Shown one piece after another: positions 52,640-61,014 of a stretch of 64,000 nt of DNA (its first letter is position 1; each line of letters starts with the position of its first letter). This DNA is from Yinghuangia seranimata (lineage in GTDB: Bacteria; Actinomycetota; Actinomycetes; Streptomycetales; Streptomycetaceae), in contig NZ_JASAOI010000027.1 of the NCBI RefSeq assembly GCF_029953285.1, positions 1 to 64,000 on the forward strand, in the 5' to 3' direction. The notes under the pieces are model-generated. The model was not told where the DNA came from and made no database searches. It saw only the letters and a list, made by a program, of their open reading frames with translations. The translations under genes and the position numbers were made by a program.

Positions 52640-53367
52640 CGTTCACCTCGCGCTGGATCGTGGGCGGCACGGAACGCGCCCGGGTCGAAGGTACCGCCCA
52701 GGGCCGGGGACAAACTCAAGCGGGCCGACACAAGGAACTCGGCGGGGTGCAGCGCTCCCGCCCCGGCGCCGATCGCGCCGGCCAGCGGGCGGGCCGCGAT
52801 GGTCTCCAGGTCCCGGATGTTGCAGCGCATCGCGAGGTCCGGTCGGGCCGGCCACGAGCCGATGACGACGCCCGCCAGGTCGATGCCGCGGTGCGCCATC
52901 GCCTCCAGCGTGAGCGCGGTGTGGTTCAGCGTGCCGAGGTCCGGGCGGGCGACCACGAGGACCTGGGCGCCGAGCGTGTGCGCCAGGTCGGCGAGCGTGG
53001 TGCCCTCCTCGTCGAAGCGCACCAGCAGGCCGCCGGCGCCCTCGACGACGACCAGCCGCCGGGTCTCGGCGAGCTCGCGGACCCGGCCGACGACCTCGTA
53101 CAGGTTGACCGGCGGGAGGCCGGACACCCGGGCCGCGGCGGCGGGGGACAGCGGGTCGGGGTAGCGGGCGTATTCGTGCAGGTCGGTGACGCCGGCCAGG
53201 CGCCCGACGTCCTGCAAGTCGCCGGGCTCGTCCGGGCCGATCCCGGTCTGGGCGGCCTTCACGACCGCGACGGACGACCCGCGCGCCGCCGCCAGTGCGG
53301 CCACCGCCGCGGTCACCACGGTTTTCCCGACCCCGGTGTCGGTGCCGGTCACGACGAGGATGCTCAC
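52636..53367 (-). CDS. bioD: ATP-dependent dethiobiotin synthetase
   Basis: 243 residues from GTG 53367. The P-loop GTDTGVGKT is at residues 8-16; [17 protein letters not shown] (substrate Lys and Thr) and [17 protein letters not shown] are also diagnostic. It closes the ureido ring of 7,8-diaminopelargonate with CO2 and ATP. It is the first gene of a bioD-bioB operon. No BirA-type operator was recognised upstream. Confidence 0.96.
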   Translation of the reverse strand: MSILVVTGTDTGVGKTVVTAAVAALAAARGSSVAVVKAAQTGIGPDEPGDLQDVGRLAGVTDLHEYARYPDPLSPAAAARVSGLPPVNLYEVVGRVRELAETRRLVVVEGAGGLLVRFDEEGTTLADLAHTLGAQVLVVARPDLGTLNHTALTLEAMAHRGIDLAGVVIGSWPARPDLAMRCNIRDLETIAARPLAGAIGAGAGALHPAEFLVSARLSLSPALGGTFDPGAFRAAHDPARGER

Positions 53368-53729
53368 CGCAGCACCCTAAACGGCCCCGGTCGCCGGTCA
53401 GGACCAAGGTCCCGTCCGACTTCGGACCGTCGGCCCGGTTGGATCCGCCGCCGGCGGGGGCAGGATCAGGGTGTGGGCGTGGAGCCCGCGCCCGGACGGG
53501 CGCGGGCACGCGACCCGGTTCAGTTCGTGCCTTCGATTCTGCACGGGCCACACGGAGTGAACGGCATTCCTCCACCCTCGGCCGGGACGGCGGGCGAAAC
53601 CAAGCCCCCGCCGTCCCGGCCGACGTGTGTCCGGGTGTGTTTCCGGCCGTTTCCCCGGTTCCGCCACGCGCGCGCTGTGCGGTGATTCAGGGATGAACTG
53701 GGCTTATGCCCGTTTTAAGGGTTGATGTG
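53368..53729. other. Intergenic region between bioD and dasR
   Basis: 362 bp without a convincing gene. It should hold the bioD promoter next to 53368 and the dasR terminator at 53580-53621. Open frames here have Arg/Pro-rich translations only. No dre-like site was found. Confidence 0.5.
53580..53621 (-). terminator. Terminator-like hairpin downstream of dasR
   Basis: A perfect 15 bp stem (GGCCGGGACGGCGGG at 53580-53594 with 53607-53621) and a 12 nt loop, ~110 bp beyond the dasR stop on the minus strand. Confidence 0.75.
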
Positions 53730-54542
53730 TCACCCTTGAGGGCGCCGAAGGCGGGCCACGAACTTGTAGCGGTCGCCGCGGTACACGGAGCGGACCCACT
53801 CCACCGGCTCGCCGGCCGTGTCGAAGCTGTGGCGGGAGAGCAGCAGCAGCGGCATGCCGACGTCGGTGGAGAGCAGGCCCGCTTCGCGCGGGTTGGCGAG
53901 CGCCGTCTCGATGGTCTCCTCGGCCTCGGCCAGGTGGACGTCGTAGGCCTCGCTCAGGGCGGTGTACAGCGACGTGTACCGGTCGAGCGTGCGGCGCAGC
54001 GACGGGAACCGCTTGGTGGACAGGTGGGTGGTCTCGATCGCCATCGGCTCGGCGTTGGCCAGCCGGAGGCGTTCGATCCGCAGCACCCGGTTGCCGGGCT
54101 TGATGGCCAGGCGTTCGGCCAGTTGGTCGTCGGCGGTGATGTAGCCGATGTCGATGAGACGGGAGGTGGGCTCCAGCCCCTGGGCCCGCATGTCCTCGGT
54201 GTACGAGGTCAGCTGGAGGCTCTGGGCGACCTTGGGCTTCGCGACGAAGGTGCCGCGGCCCTGGACGCGCTCGAGCCGGCCCTCGATGACCAGTTCCTGC
54301 AGCGCCTGGCGCACGGTGGTGCGTGAGATGTCGAACTCTCCGGCCAGCGTCCGCTCGGGCGGCACCGGGGTGCCCGGCGGCTGGGTCTGGGTGAGCTCGA
54401 GCAGGTGCTTCTTGAGCCGGTAGTACTTCGGCTCCCGCGCGGCGCCCTCGGCGGCCAGGTCCCCACCCGCGGCGCTGTCCAGGCCAGCGCCCTGTTCGTT
54501 CGACGCCGCAGCCATCGCGGTCGCCCCTTGTTCCGCCGTCAC
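53730..54542 (-). CDS. dasR: GntR/HutC family regulator DasR
   Basis: 270 residues from a GTG at 54542, selected because AGGAGG lies 6 nt upstream; longer frames (ATG 54572) lack one. The winged helix ([20 protein letters not shown], then [20 protein letters not shown] and [20 protein letters not shown]) and the UTRA effector domain ([20 protein letters not shown]) are nearly identical to S. coelicolor DasR. DasR represses chitin and N-acetylglucosamine uptake genes by binding dre sites, and is released by glucosamine-6-phosphate. It is divergent from dasA, with two dre sites between. Confidence 0.96.
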   Translation of the reverse strand: MTAEQGATAMAAASNEQGAGLDSAAGGDLAAEGAAREPKYYRLKKHLLELTQTQPPGTPVPPERTLAGEFDISRTTVRQALQELVIEGRLERVQGRGTFVAKPKVAQSLQLTSYTEDMRAQGLEPTSRLIDIGYITADDQLAERLAIKPGNRVLRIERLRLANAEPMAIETTHLSTKRFPSLRRTLDRYTSLYTALSEAYDVHLAEAEETIETALANPREAGLLSTDVGMPLLLLSRHSFDTAGEPVEWVRSVYRGDRYKFVARLRRPQG

Positions 54543-54677
54543 CGGTGCCCTCCTGACACGTTCGGTCCCCATCGTGGCACGACCGTCCCGGCGGTGGTGC
54601 CGGGCCGCGTTTATCACGACGCAGATGTCGGTCGGATAACGGCTGGGGCCGGTCTTTCGCGGAACCTTGACACCCCA

Positions 54678-54693
54678 ATTGGTCTATGCCAAC
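54678..54693. promoter_or_regulatory. DasR operator (dre) 1
   Basis: ATTGGTCTATGCCAAC matches the dre consensus (AGTGGTCTAGACCACT) in its core. It lies 180 bp upstream of dasA and 136 bp from the dasR start. Confidence 0.85.
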
Positions 54694-54699
54694 CTCCGG

Positions 54700-54715
54700 A
54701 ATGGTCTAAACCATT
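54700..54715. promoter_or_regulatory. DasR operator (dre) 2
   Basis: AATGGTCTAAACCATT is a near-perfect dre palindrome 22 bp (two helical turns) from dre 1, so two dimers could bind on one face of the DNA. Confidence 0.92.
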
Positions 54716-54857
54716 GGTGGTCACCGCGCAACCCTCGTCCAGGTTCGCAACCCAACTCCCTCCAGGCGGATCCTGAAGGCCCGGCGCTCCAGAGCGGGCC
54801 TGAAGCGGGGAGCGCGATACCCACGGCAGCGGTACCAAGCATCCTGAGGAGGATGGT

Positions 54858-56165
54858 GTGAAGCGTCGTCTCTTCGTCGCGGCGGGTGTCGCGGCGGCGC
54901 TCGCCGGCGTTGCTGCCTGTGGCAGCTCGGACGACGGTGACAAGAAGGACGGCCAGACCCCGGCCGCCGGAGCGTCCAGCAACGCTCCCGCCCCGGGCAA
55001 CGGCAAGAAGGTCACCGTCTGGCTCATGAAGGGCACCGCCCCCGACGACTACCTCGCCGCCTTCAAGGCGAAGTTCGAGGCCGACCACCCCGGTGCCACC
55101 CTGGACGTCCAGATCCAGCAGTGGAACGGCATCGACCAGAAGATCATCTCCGCGCTGGCGAGCAAGGACGCGCCGGACGTCATGGAGGCCGGCAACACCC
55201 AGGTCGCCACCTACGCGGCCTCGGGCGGCGTGAAGGACCTGACCGGCAAGGTCAACGAGCTGGGCGGCAAGGACTGGCTGACCGGCCTGTCCAACCCCGG
55301 CAAGGTCGACGGCAAGCAGTACGGCGTGCCGTTCTACGCCGCCAACCGCGTCGTGATCTACAACAAGGAGGCCTTCGCGGCCGCCGGCATCACGGCCCCG
55401 CCGAAGACGCAGGCGGAGTGGCTCGAGGACACCAAGAAGCTCAACAGCGGCGACCAGCAGGGCATCTACCTGCCGGGTCAGAACTGGTACTTCTACGCGG
55501 GCCTGCTCAAGGACCAGGGCGGCGACCTGGCGGTCAAGGACGGCGACAAGTGGAAGGGCGGCCTGGACACCCCGGCCGCCGCCGCTGCCGCCAACTTCTA
55601 CAAGGACCTCCAGGCGAACAGCAAGGCGGCCAAGGACGGCGATGAGAAGACCCAGCCCGAGACCGTCGCGGCGGCCAACGGCAAGGTCGCGCAGTTCATC
55701 GCGGTCCCGGGTGAGCTCGAGACGGTCGTCACGAAGAACCCGGCGCTGAAGGACAAGTACGGCTACTTCCCGATCCCGGGCAAGGACGCCGCGAAGCCCG
55801 GCGCGGTGCTGACCGGCGGCTCGGACCTGATCATCCCGGAGACGGCGAAGAACCAGGACCTGGCCTACGACGTGATCAAGCAGTTCAACAGCGACGAGTG
55901 GCAGACCAAGCTCGCCAAGGCGATCAAGATGCTGCCGAACAAGACGACGCTGGGCGCGGCCCTCGAGGGCGACGCCGGTGCCGCCGCGATGATGACCGGC
56001 GCCTCCAACGGCTTCGCGACCCCGAACTCCCCGAACTGGACCGCGGTCGAGAGCAACAACCCGATCAAGGCCTACCTCACGAAGGTGCTGACCGGGACCG
56101 ACGCGGCCGCGGCGGGCAAGGAAGCGAACGAGACGCTCACCAAGACGCTCAACACCAAGTCCTGA
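54858..56165 (+). CDS. dasA: Chitobiose/GlcNAc-oligomer-binding lipoprotein DasA
   Basis: 435 residues from a GTG at 54858, with GAGGAGG 6 nt upstream. A lipoprotein signal is clear (KRRLFVAAGVAAALAGVAAC, lipobox LAGVAAC). The mature domain is a family 1 sugar-binding protein: KVTVWLMKGTAPDDYLAAF, PDVMEAGNTQVATYAASGG and YGVPFYAANRVVIYN. It captures chitobiose and related sugars outside the cell for the DasBC permease. Two dre operators upstream put it under DasR. A 19 bp hairpin follows the gene. Confidence 0.95.
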   Translation: MKRRLFVAAGVAAALAGVAACGSSDDGDKKDGQTPAAGASSNAPAPGNGKKVTVWLMKGTAPDDYLAAFKAKFEADHPGATLDVQIQQWNGIDQKIISALASKDAPDVMEAGNTQVATYAASGGVKDLTGKVNELGGKDWLTGLSNPGKVDGKQYGVPFYAANRVVIYNKEAFAAAGITAPPKTQAEWLEDTKKLNSGDQQGIYLPGQNWYFYAGLLKDQGGDLAVKDGDKWKGGLDTPAAAAAANFYKDLQANSKAAKDGDEKTQPETVAAANGKVAQFIAVPGELETVVTKNPALKDKYGYFPIPGKDAAKPGAVLTGGSDLIIPETAKNQDLAYDVIKQFNSDEWQTKLAKAIKMLPNKTTLGAALEGDAGAAAMMTGASNGFATPNSPNWTAVESNNPIKAYLTKVLTGTDAAAAGKEANETLTKTLNTKS

Positions 56166-56231
56166 GCAACGGGACCCGGCCGGACGCACACCCGGCCTGA
56201 TCCGATCGACTGAACAACAGTCAGCCCGAGC

Positions 56232-56278
56232 GGGCCGGTCCCGCCGGAGGGGAAAGCAGCCTCCGGCGGGACCGGCCC
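56232..56278 (+). terminator. Strong hairpin between dasA and dasB (attenuator candidate)
   Basis: A perfect 19 bp stem (56232-56250 with 56260-56278) and a 9 nt loop, 66 bp after dasA and 53 bp before dasB. There is no T-run. It probably stabilises the dasA transcript or partly stops transcription, so more DasA than permease is made. Confidence 0.85.
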
Positions 56279-56330
56279 CGGGCCACGATCGGCCTCGGAA
56301 CCCCACCCTTTCGACGACGGGAAGGCAGCT

Positions 56331-57347
56331 GTGGCAGCCCCCAAGGCACAGGCGGCGGTCGCGACGCCCGCGCAGCCCCCGCGGAAGGACGCGCGAACGC
56401 CTTCGCACGCGTCCCCCACCCATAGGTCCCCGCGCCGTCCGGGCGCCATCGCGCGGCAGGTCACCCCGTACCTGCTCGTCGCCCCGGCGATCCTCGGGAT
56501 CGCCTTCCTGCTGGTCTATCCGGTGGCCAAGAACACCGTCCTGTCCTTCCAGGACTACAACCTCAAGCAGCTGTTCAAGGGCGGCGCCGAGTACATCGGC
56601 TTCGACAACTTCACGACGCTGTTCAAGGACTCCGACTTCTGGGAAGTCACCTGGCGGACCTTCTGGTTCACCGGGATCCAGGTCGTCGTGATCATGGTCG
56701 TCTCGACGCTGATCGCGCTCATGGTCATGAAGCTCGGCAAGGCCATGCGCGTCCTGGTCCTGATCGGCCTGGTCGCCGCGTGGGCGACCCCGGTCATCGC
56801 GGCCACCACGATCTTCAAGTGGCTGTTCCGCTCGGACAACGGCGTCGTCAACTGGGCGCTCGTGCAGCTCGGCTTCGACTCGTACCAGAACTACACGTGG
56901 TTCGCGCACGGCGGCTCGACGCTGTTCGTCGTCGGCCTGCTCATCGTGTGGCAGTCGATCCCGTTCGCGACGCTCACCATCTACGCGGGCCTGACCACGA
57001 TCTCCTCCGAGATCTACGAGTCCGCGCGCCTCGACGGCGCGGGCCCCGTCCGGATCTTCCGCTCGATCACCTTCCCGATGCTGCGGCCGATCTTCGCACT
57101 GGTCACCTCGCTCGAGGTCATCTGGATCTTCAAGTCGTTCGCGCAGATCTGGTCGATCGCCGGTGAGAACGGCCCGATCAACGACGTGCGCACGCTGCCC
57201 GTGTACGCGTTCCAGATGGGCACGTCGCTGCACCACTACGGCATGTCGGGCGCCGTCGCGACGGTCACGGTGCTGCTGATCGCGCTGATGCTCGTCTTCT
57301 ACTTCCGACAGATGTTCAAGCAGGAGCGGGAGGCCGGGAACTCGTGA
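56331..57347 (+). CDS. dasB: Sugar ABC transporter permease DasB
   Basis: 338 residues from a GTG at 56331, with GGGAAGG upstream. After a ~40-residue basic N-terminus, six membrane helices follow, the first being TPYLLVAPAILGIAFLLVYP. The EAA loop is SSEIYESARLDGAGPVRIFR, the docking site for the shared ATPase MsiK, which is encoded elsewhere. This MalF-like subunit pairs with DasC. Its last four bases overlap the dasC start (GTGA). Confidence 0.95.
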   Translation: MAAPKAQAAVATPAQPPRKDARTPSHASPTHRSPRRPGAIARQVTPYLLVAPAILGIAFLLVYPVAKNTVLSFQDYNLKQLFKGGAEYIGFDNFTTLFKDSDFWEVTWRTFWFTGIQVVVIMVVSTLIALMVMKLGKAMRVLVLIGLVAAWATPVIAATTIFKWLFRSDNGVVNWALVQLGFDSYQNYTWFAHGGSTLFVVGLLIVWQSIPFATLTIYAGLTTISSEIYESARLDGAGPVRIFRSITFPMLRPIFALVTSLEVIWIFKSFAQIWSIAGENGPINDVRTLPVYAFQMGTSLHHYGMSGAVATVTVLLIALMLVFYFRQMFKQEREAGNS

Positions 57348-58177
57348 ACATGCGTTTCCTCAAGCGGTTTGCGCTCAACCAGGCGGCGTTCATCACGTTC
57401 GTCTTCATGATCTTCCCCGTCTACTGGATGGTCCTCACGGCGATCAAGCCGGGCAAGGACATCCAGTCGGAGACGCCGAAGTTCGTCCCCAGCTCGATCA
57501 CGTTCGAGAGCTTCAAGCACGCGATCGACACCCCGCACTTCGCCGACTACTGGCGCAACAGCCTGCTGGTCGCGGTCGGCGGCGTCGGCCTGTCGCTGGT
57601 CATCGCGTGCTTCGCGGCGTTCGCGGTGGCGCGGATGCAGTGGAAGGGCCGCGCGTCGTTCATCCTCATGGTGTTCATCGCGCAGATGGCGCCGTGGGAG
57701 GCGCTGATGATCCCGATGTACCTCATCGCGCGCGACAACGACATGCTCGACAACCTGCCGTTCCTCACCGCGATCTACTTCGTCATGACACTGCCGTTCG
57801 CGATCGTGACGCTGCGCGGCTTCCTCGCCGGCATCCCGGTCGAGCTGGAGGAGGCCGCCCGGGTCGACGGGTGCTCGCGGTTCACGGCGTTCCGCAAGGT
57901 CGTGTTCCCGCTGCTGGCGCCGGGCCTGCTGTCCACCTCGCTGTTCGGCTTCATCACCGCGTGGAACGAGTTCGCGTTCGCCAACGCGCTGCTGATCAAC
58001 AACGAGGACCAGAAGACGCTGCCGACCTGGCTCAGCTCGTTCAGCAACGGGCTGACCATCGACTGGGGCGCGATCATGGCGGCGTCGACGCTGTTCATGC
58101 TGCCGGTCCTGGCGATCTTCCTCGTCCTGCAAGGCAAGGTCACCGGGGGTATGACCTCCGGTGCGGTCAAGGGCTGA
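57344..58177 (+). CDS. dasC: Sugar ABC transporter permease DasC
   Basis: 277 residues; its GTG overlaps the dasB stop by four bases, implying coupled translation. Six membrane helices are visible (first, AAFITFVFMIFPVYWMVLTA). The EAA loop is EEAARVDGCSRFTAFRKVVF, followed by LLAPGLLSTSLFGFITAWNE. A MalG-like partner of DasB in the CUT1 family. dasD begins 9 bp later. Confidence 0.95.
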   Translation: MNMRFLKRFALNQAAFITFVFMIFPVYWMVLTAIKPGKDIQSETPKFVPSSITFESFKHAIDTPHFADYWRNSLLVAVGGVGLSLVIACFAAFAVARMQWKGRASFILMVFIAQMAPWEALMIPMYLIARDNDMLDNLPFLTAIYFVMTLPFAIVTLRGFLAGIPVELEEAARVDGCSRFTAFRKVVFPLLAPGLLSTSLFGFITAWNEFAFANALLINNEDQKTLPTWLSSFSNGLTIDWGAIMAASTLFMLPVLAIFLVLQGKVTGGMTSGAVKG

Positions 58178-58185
58178 TACGTCTG

Positions 58186-59682
58186 ATGTCGCACGAGTCC
58201 CACGAGCTCAACCGCCTCGCCCTGACCGTCCTGCAGCCCGGCTTCGAGGGCCTCACGCCGCCCGACTGGCTGCGCCGGCACCTCGGCGACGGACTCGGCG
58301 CCGTCGGCCTGTTCGGGCGCAACATCCACGCGCCCGAGCAGCTCGCGGGCCTGACCGCCGCACTGCGCAAGGAGAAGGAGGACGTCCTCGTCGCCATCGA
58401 CGAGGAGGGCGGCGACGTCACCCGCCTCGAGGTCGGCACGGGCAGCTCCTGGCCCGGAAACCTCGCGCTCGGCACCGTCGACGACCCCGCGCTCACCCGC
58501 GCGGTCGCCGGCGGGCTCGGCCGCGACCTGGCGCGCTGCGGCGTCAACTTCAACTGGGCGCCGGACGCCGACGTCAACTCCAACCCCGACAACCCGGTGA
58601 TCGGCGTCCGCTCCTTCGGCGCCGACCCCGACCTGGTCGCCCGGCACACCCGCGCGTACGTCGAGGGCCTCCAGGCCACCGGCGTCGCCGCGTGCGTCAA
58701 GCACTTCCCCGGGCACGGCGACACCGCGGTGGACTCGCACCTGGGCCTGCCGCGCGTCGACGCGTCCCGCGAACTGCTCGCCACCCGCGAGCTGGTGCCG
58801 TTCCGCGCGGCCATCGAGGCGGGCGCCAAGGCCGTCATGTCGGCGCACATCGTGCTGCCCGCGTACGACGACGAGCACCCCGCGACGCTCAGCCGGACGA
58901 TCCTGACCGGCCTGCTGCGCGAGGAACTCGGCTACGACGGCCTCATCGTCACCGACGGCATCGAGATGGGCGCCATCGCCGACACCTACGGCATCGCCGA
59001 CGGCACGGTGCGGGCGCTCGCCGCTGGCGCCGACGCGGTGTGCGTGGGCGGCGGCCTGTGCGACGAGGCCACCGTCGTGCTGCTGCGCGACGCCATCGTC
59101 GACGCCGTGCGCACCGGCAGGCTCCCCGAGGAACGGCTCGCCGACGCCGCCCGCCGGGTCGGCGAACTCGCCGCCTGGGCACGCTCGGTCGCCGAGTACG
59201 GCGGCTCCGGCGGCGACCACGCCGCGGGCCTGGACGCGGCGCGCCGCGCGGTCCGCGTCACCGGCGACCTCCACCCGTTCACCCGGCCCGCGCACGTGCT
59301 GGAACTCGCGTCGCAGGCCAACATCGCGGTCGGCGACCGGACCCCTTGGGGCGTCGGCGCGTACCTCGCCCGCCTGCTGCCCGGCACCACGGTGGCGCGT
59401 GCCTCGGTCACCACCTTCGGCCTGGTCGACACGCAGCTCGCGGCCGCCGCCGGGCGCCCGCTCGCGGTCGTCGTCCGCGACCTGCACCGCAACGTCCGCG
59501 CCGCCGACCTGCTGGCCGGCATCCTCGCGGCACGGCCCGACGCGGTCGTCGTCGAGATGGGCCTGCCGTACGGCGACACCCAGGGCGTCACGCGCGTCGC
59601 CACGCACGGCGCCGCGCGCGTGTGCGGCATAGCGGCCGCCGAGGCGCTCACCGGGCGCACCCTGGAACCCCTCTACACCTGA
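58186..59682 (+). CDS. dasD: Beta-N-acetylglucosaminidase, glycoside hydrolase family 3 (DasD)
   Basis: 498 residues from ATG 58186, 9 bp after dasC. The GH3/NagZ-like core is clear: NFNWAPDADVNSNPDNPVIG, then VRSFGADPDLV, KHFPGHGDTAVDSHLGLP (catalytic His/Asp loop, K172 on) and LIVTDGIEMGAIADTYG with nucleophile D257. No signal peptide is present, so it acts inside the cell, splitting imported chitobiose to GlcNAc. This fits its place behind the DasABC importer. Confidence 0.95.
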   Translation: MSHESHELNRLALTVLQPGFEGLTPPDWLRRHLGDGLGAVGLFGRNIHAPEQLAGLTAALRKEKEDVLVAIDEEGGDVTRLEVGTGSSWPGNLALGTVDDPALTRAVAGGLGRDLARCGVNFNWAPDADVNSNPDNPVIGVRSFGADPDLVARHTRAYVEGLQATGVAACVKHFPGHGDTAVDSHLGLPRVDASRELLATRELVPFRAAIEAGAKAVMSAHIVLPAYDDEHPATLSRTILTGLLREELGYDGLIVTDGIEMGAIADTYGIADGTVRALAAGADAVCVGGGLCDEATVVLLRDAIVDAVRTGRLPEERLADAARRVGELAAWARSVAEYGGSGGDHAAGLDAARRAVRVTGDLHPFTRPAHVLELASQANIAVGDRTPWGVGAYLARLLPGTTVARASVTTFGLVDTQLAAAAGRPLAVVVRDLHRNVRAADLLAGILAARPDAVVVEMGLPYGDTQGVTRVATHGAARVCGIAAAEALTGRTLEPLYT

Positions 59683-59714
59683 GCACGACCGCAACTACGG
59701 AAGGCCCCAAAGAG

Positions 59715-60776
59715 ATGTCTGCGAGCTCCGAAGGTGTGGCCCCGCGGGGCGGGATCATGTCCGCCGAGACGGCGGAGCAGCCGGAGGTCCTGCGCCGGAT
59801 CCTGACCGAAGGCGCGCCGCGGATCCGCGCGGTCGCCGCCGAGATCGCCGCCCGCAGCCCGCGCTTCGTGCTGCTGACCGCGCGCGGCACCAGCGACAAC
59901 GCCGCGCTGTACGCGAAGTACCTCGTCGAGGTGCTGCTCGGGAAGCCGGCCGGCCTCACCTCGATGTCGACCACCACCGCGTACGGCGCCGAGCCCGACC
60001 TCACCGACTGCCTCGTGATCACGGTCAGCCAGTCCGGCGGGTCGCCCGACCTGGTCGCCTCCACCGAGGCCGCGCGCAAGGCCGGCGCGATCACCCTCGC
60101 CGTCACCAACAACGCCGACTCGCCGCTCGCCGCCGTCTCCGAGTTCCACATCGACGTGCTCGCCGGACCCGAGAAGGCACTGCCCGCGACCAAGACCTAC
60201 ACCGCCGAACTGCTGTCCCTCTACCTGCTGGTCGAGGGCCTGCGCGGCGGCGACGGCGCGGCCGCCTCGGAGCTGCCGGAGCTCGCCGCGGGCATCCTGG
60301 CCCGGCGGGCCGAGGTCGCCGAGATCGCCCAGCGCTACCGGTTCGCGCAGCGCCTCGTCATCACGTCGCGCGGGTACGGCTACCCGACGGCGCGCGAGGC
60401 CGCGTTGAAGATCATGGAGACCAGCTACATCCCGGCCCACCCGTTCTCCGGAGCCGACCTGCTGCACGGCCCGCTGGCGATGATCGACAACGTCAGCCCC
60501 GTCATCGCGGTCGTCCCCGACGGCCGCGCCGGCGAGGCGCTCCAGCCCGTCCTCGAACGACTCCGCGGCCGCGGCGCCGACCTGATGGTCGTCGGCCAGG
60601 CCGACCAGGTCGAACGCGCCAGCGCGGGCTTCGCCCTCCCGGCGGGCGTCCCCGAGGAGGTCCAGCCGATCCTCGAGATCCTCCCGCTGCAACTCCTCGC
60701 CTACGAGATCACCATGGCCCGCGGCCTCGACCCCGACGCCCCCCGCGCCCTCGCCAAGGTCACCGAAACCCACTGA
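59715..60776 (+). CDS. SIS-domain sugar-phosphate isomerase/deaminase (NagB-II/GlmS-like)
   Basis: 353 residues from ATG 59715 (GGAAGG upstream; ATG 59757 is an alternative). Two SIS domains are present: the first with FVLLTARGTSDNAALYAKYL and VITVSQSGGSPDLVAST, the second with LVITSRGYGYPTAREAALKI and MIDNVSPVIAVVPDG. KTYTAELLSLYLL matches the linker of the GlmS isomerase half. Such stand-alone proteins include NagB-II glucosamine-6-phosphate deaminases. In S. coelicolor the gene after dasD is the unrelated NagB; here this protein probably does the same job. A strong terminator follows. Confidence 0.9.
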   Translation: MSASSEGVAPRGGIMSAETAEQPEVLRRILTEGAPRIRAVAAEIAARSPRFVLLTARGTSDNAALYAKYLVEVLLGKPAGLTSMSTTTAYGAEPDLTDCLVITVSQSGGSPDLVASTEAARKAGAITLAVTNNADSPLAAVSEFHIDVLAGPEKALPATKTYTAELLSLYLLVEGLRGGDGAAASELPELAAGILARRAEVAEIAQRYRFAQRLVITSRGYGYPTAREAALKIMETSYIPAHPFSGADLLHGPLAMIDNVSPVIAVVPDGRAGEALQPVLERLRGRGADLMVVGQADQVERASAGFALPAGVPEEVQPILEILPLQLLAYEITMARGLDPDAPRALAKVTETH

Positions 60777-60808
60777 CCCGGCGGCCCCCAACCCCGCCGC
60801 CACCCCAA

Positions 60809-60838
60809 GGCCCCGCCCCACGTCCCGGGGGCGGGGCC
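60809..60838 (+). terminator. Terminator of the das operon
   Basis: An 11 bp all-GC stem (GGCCCCGCCCC at 60809-60819 with 60828-60838) starts 32 bp after the stop of the SIS gene. Confidence 0.85.
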
Positions 60839-61014
60839 GCGGCGGGTCCGGAGCCGGGCGCCACGGGGCAAAACACTGGTCAGTTGACGGGCGCGCTCAT
60901 AAGATGACCGCGCCGCGCTGCGACTCCGCCGCGGCCGTGGGGGATTCGACACGCCTGCGCCTTTTCCGGGCCGAACGGCGACCGCCTGGTGCCCGTGCGA
61001 CGAGGAAGCACTAC

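Noticed and set aside
60875-60881. ACTGGTC, half of a DasR operator, upstream of the LGFP gene
   Set aside because: The second half does not match, so it is not a convincing dre site.
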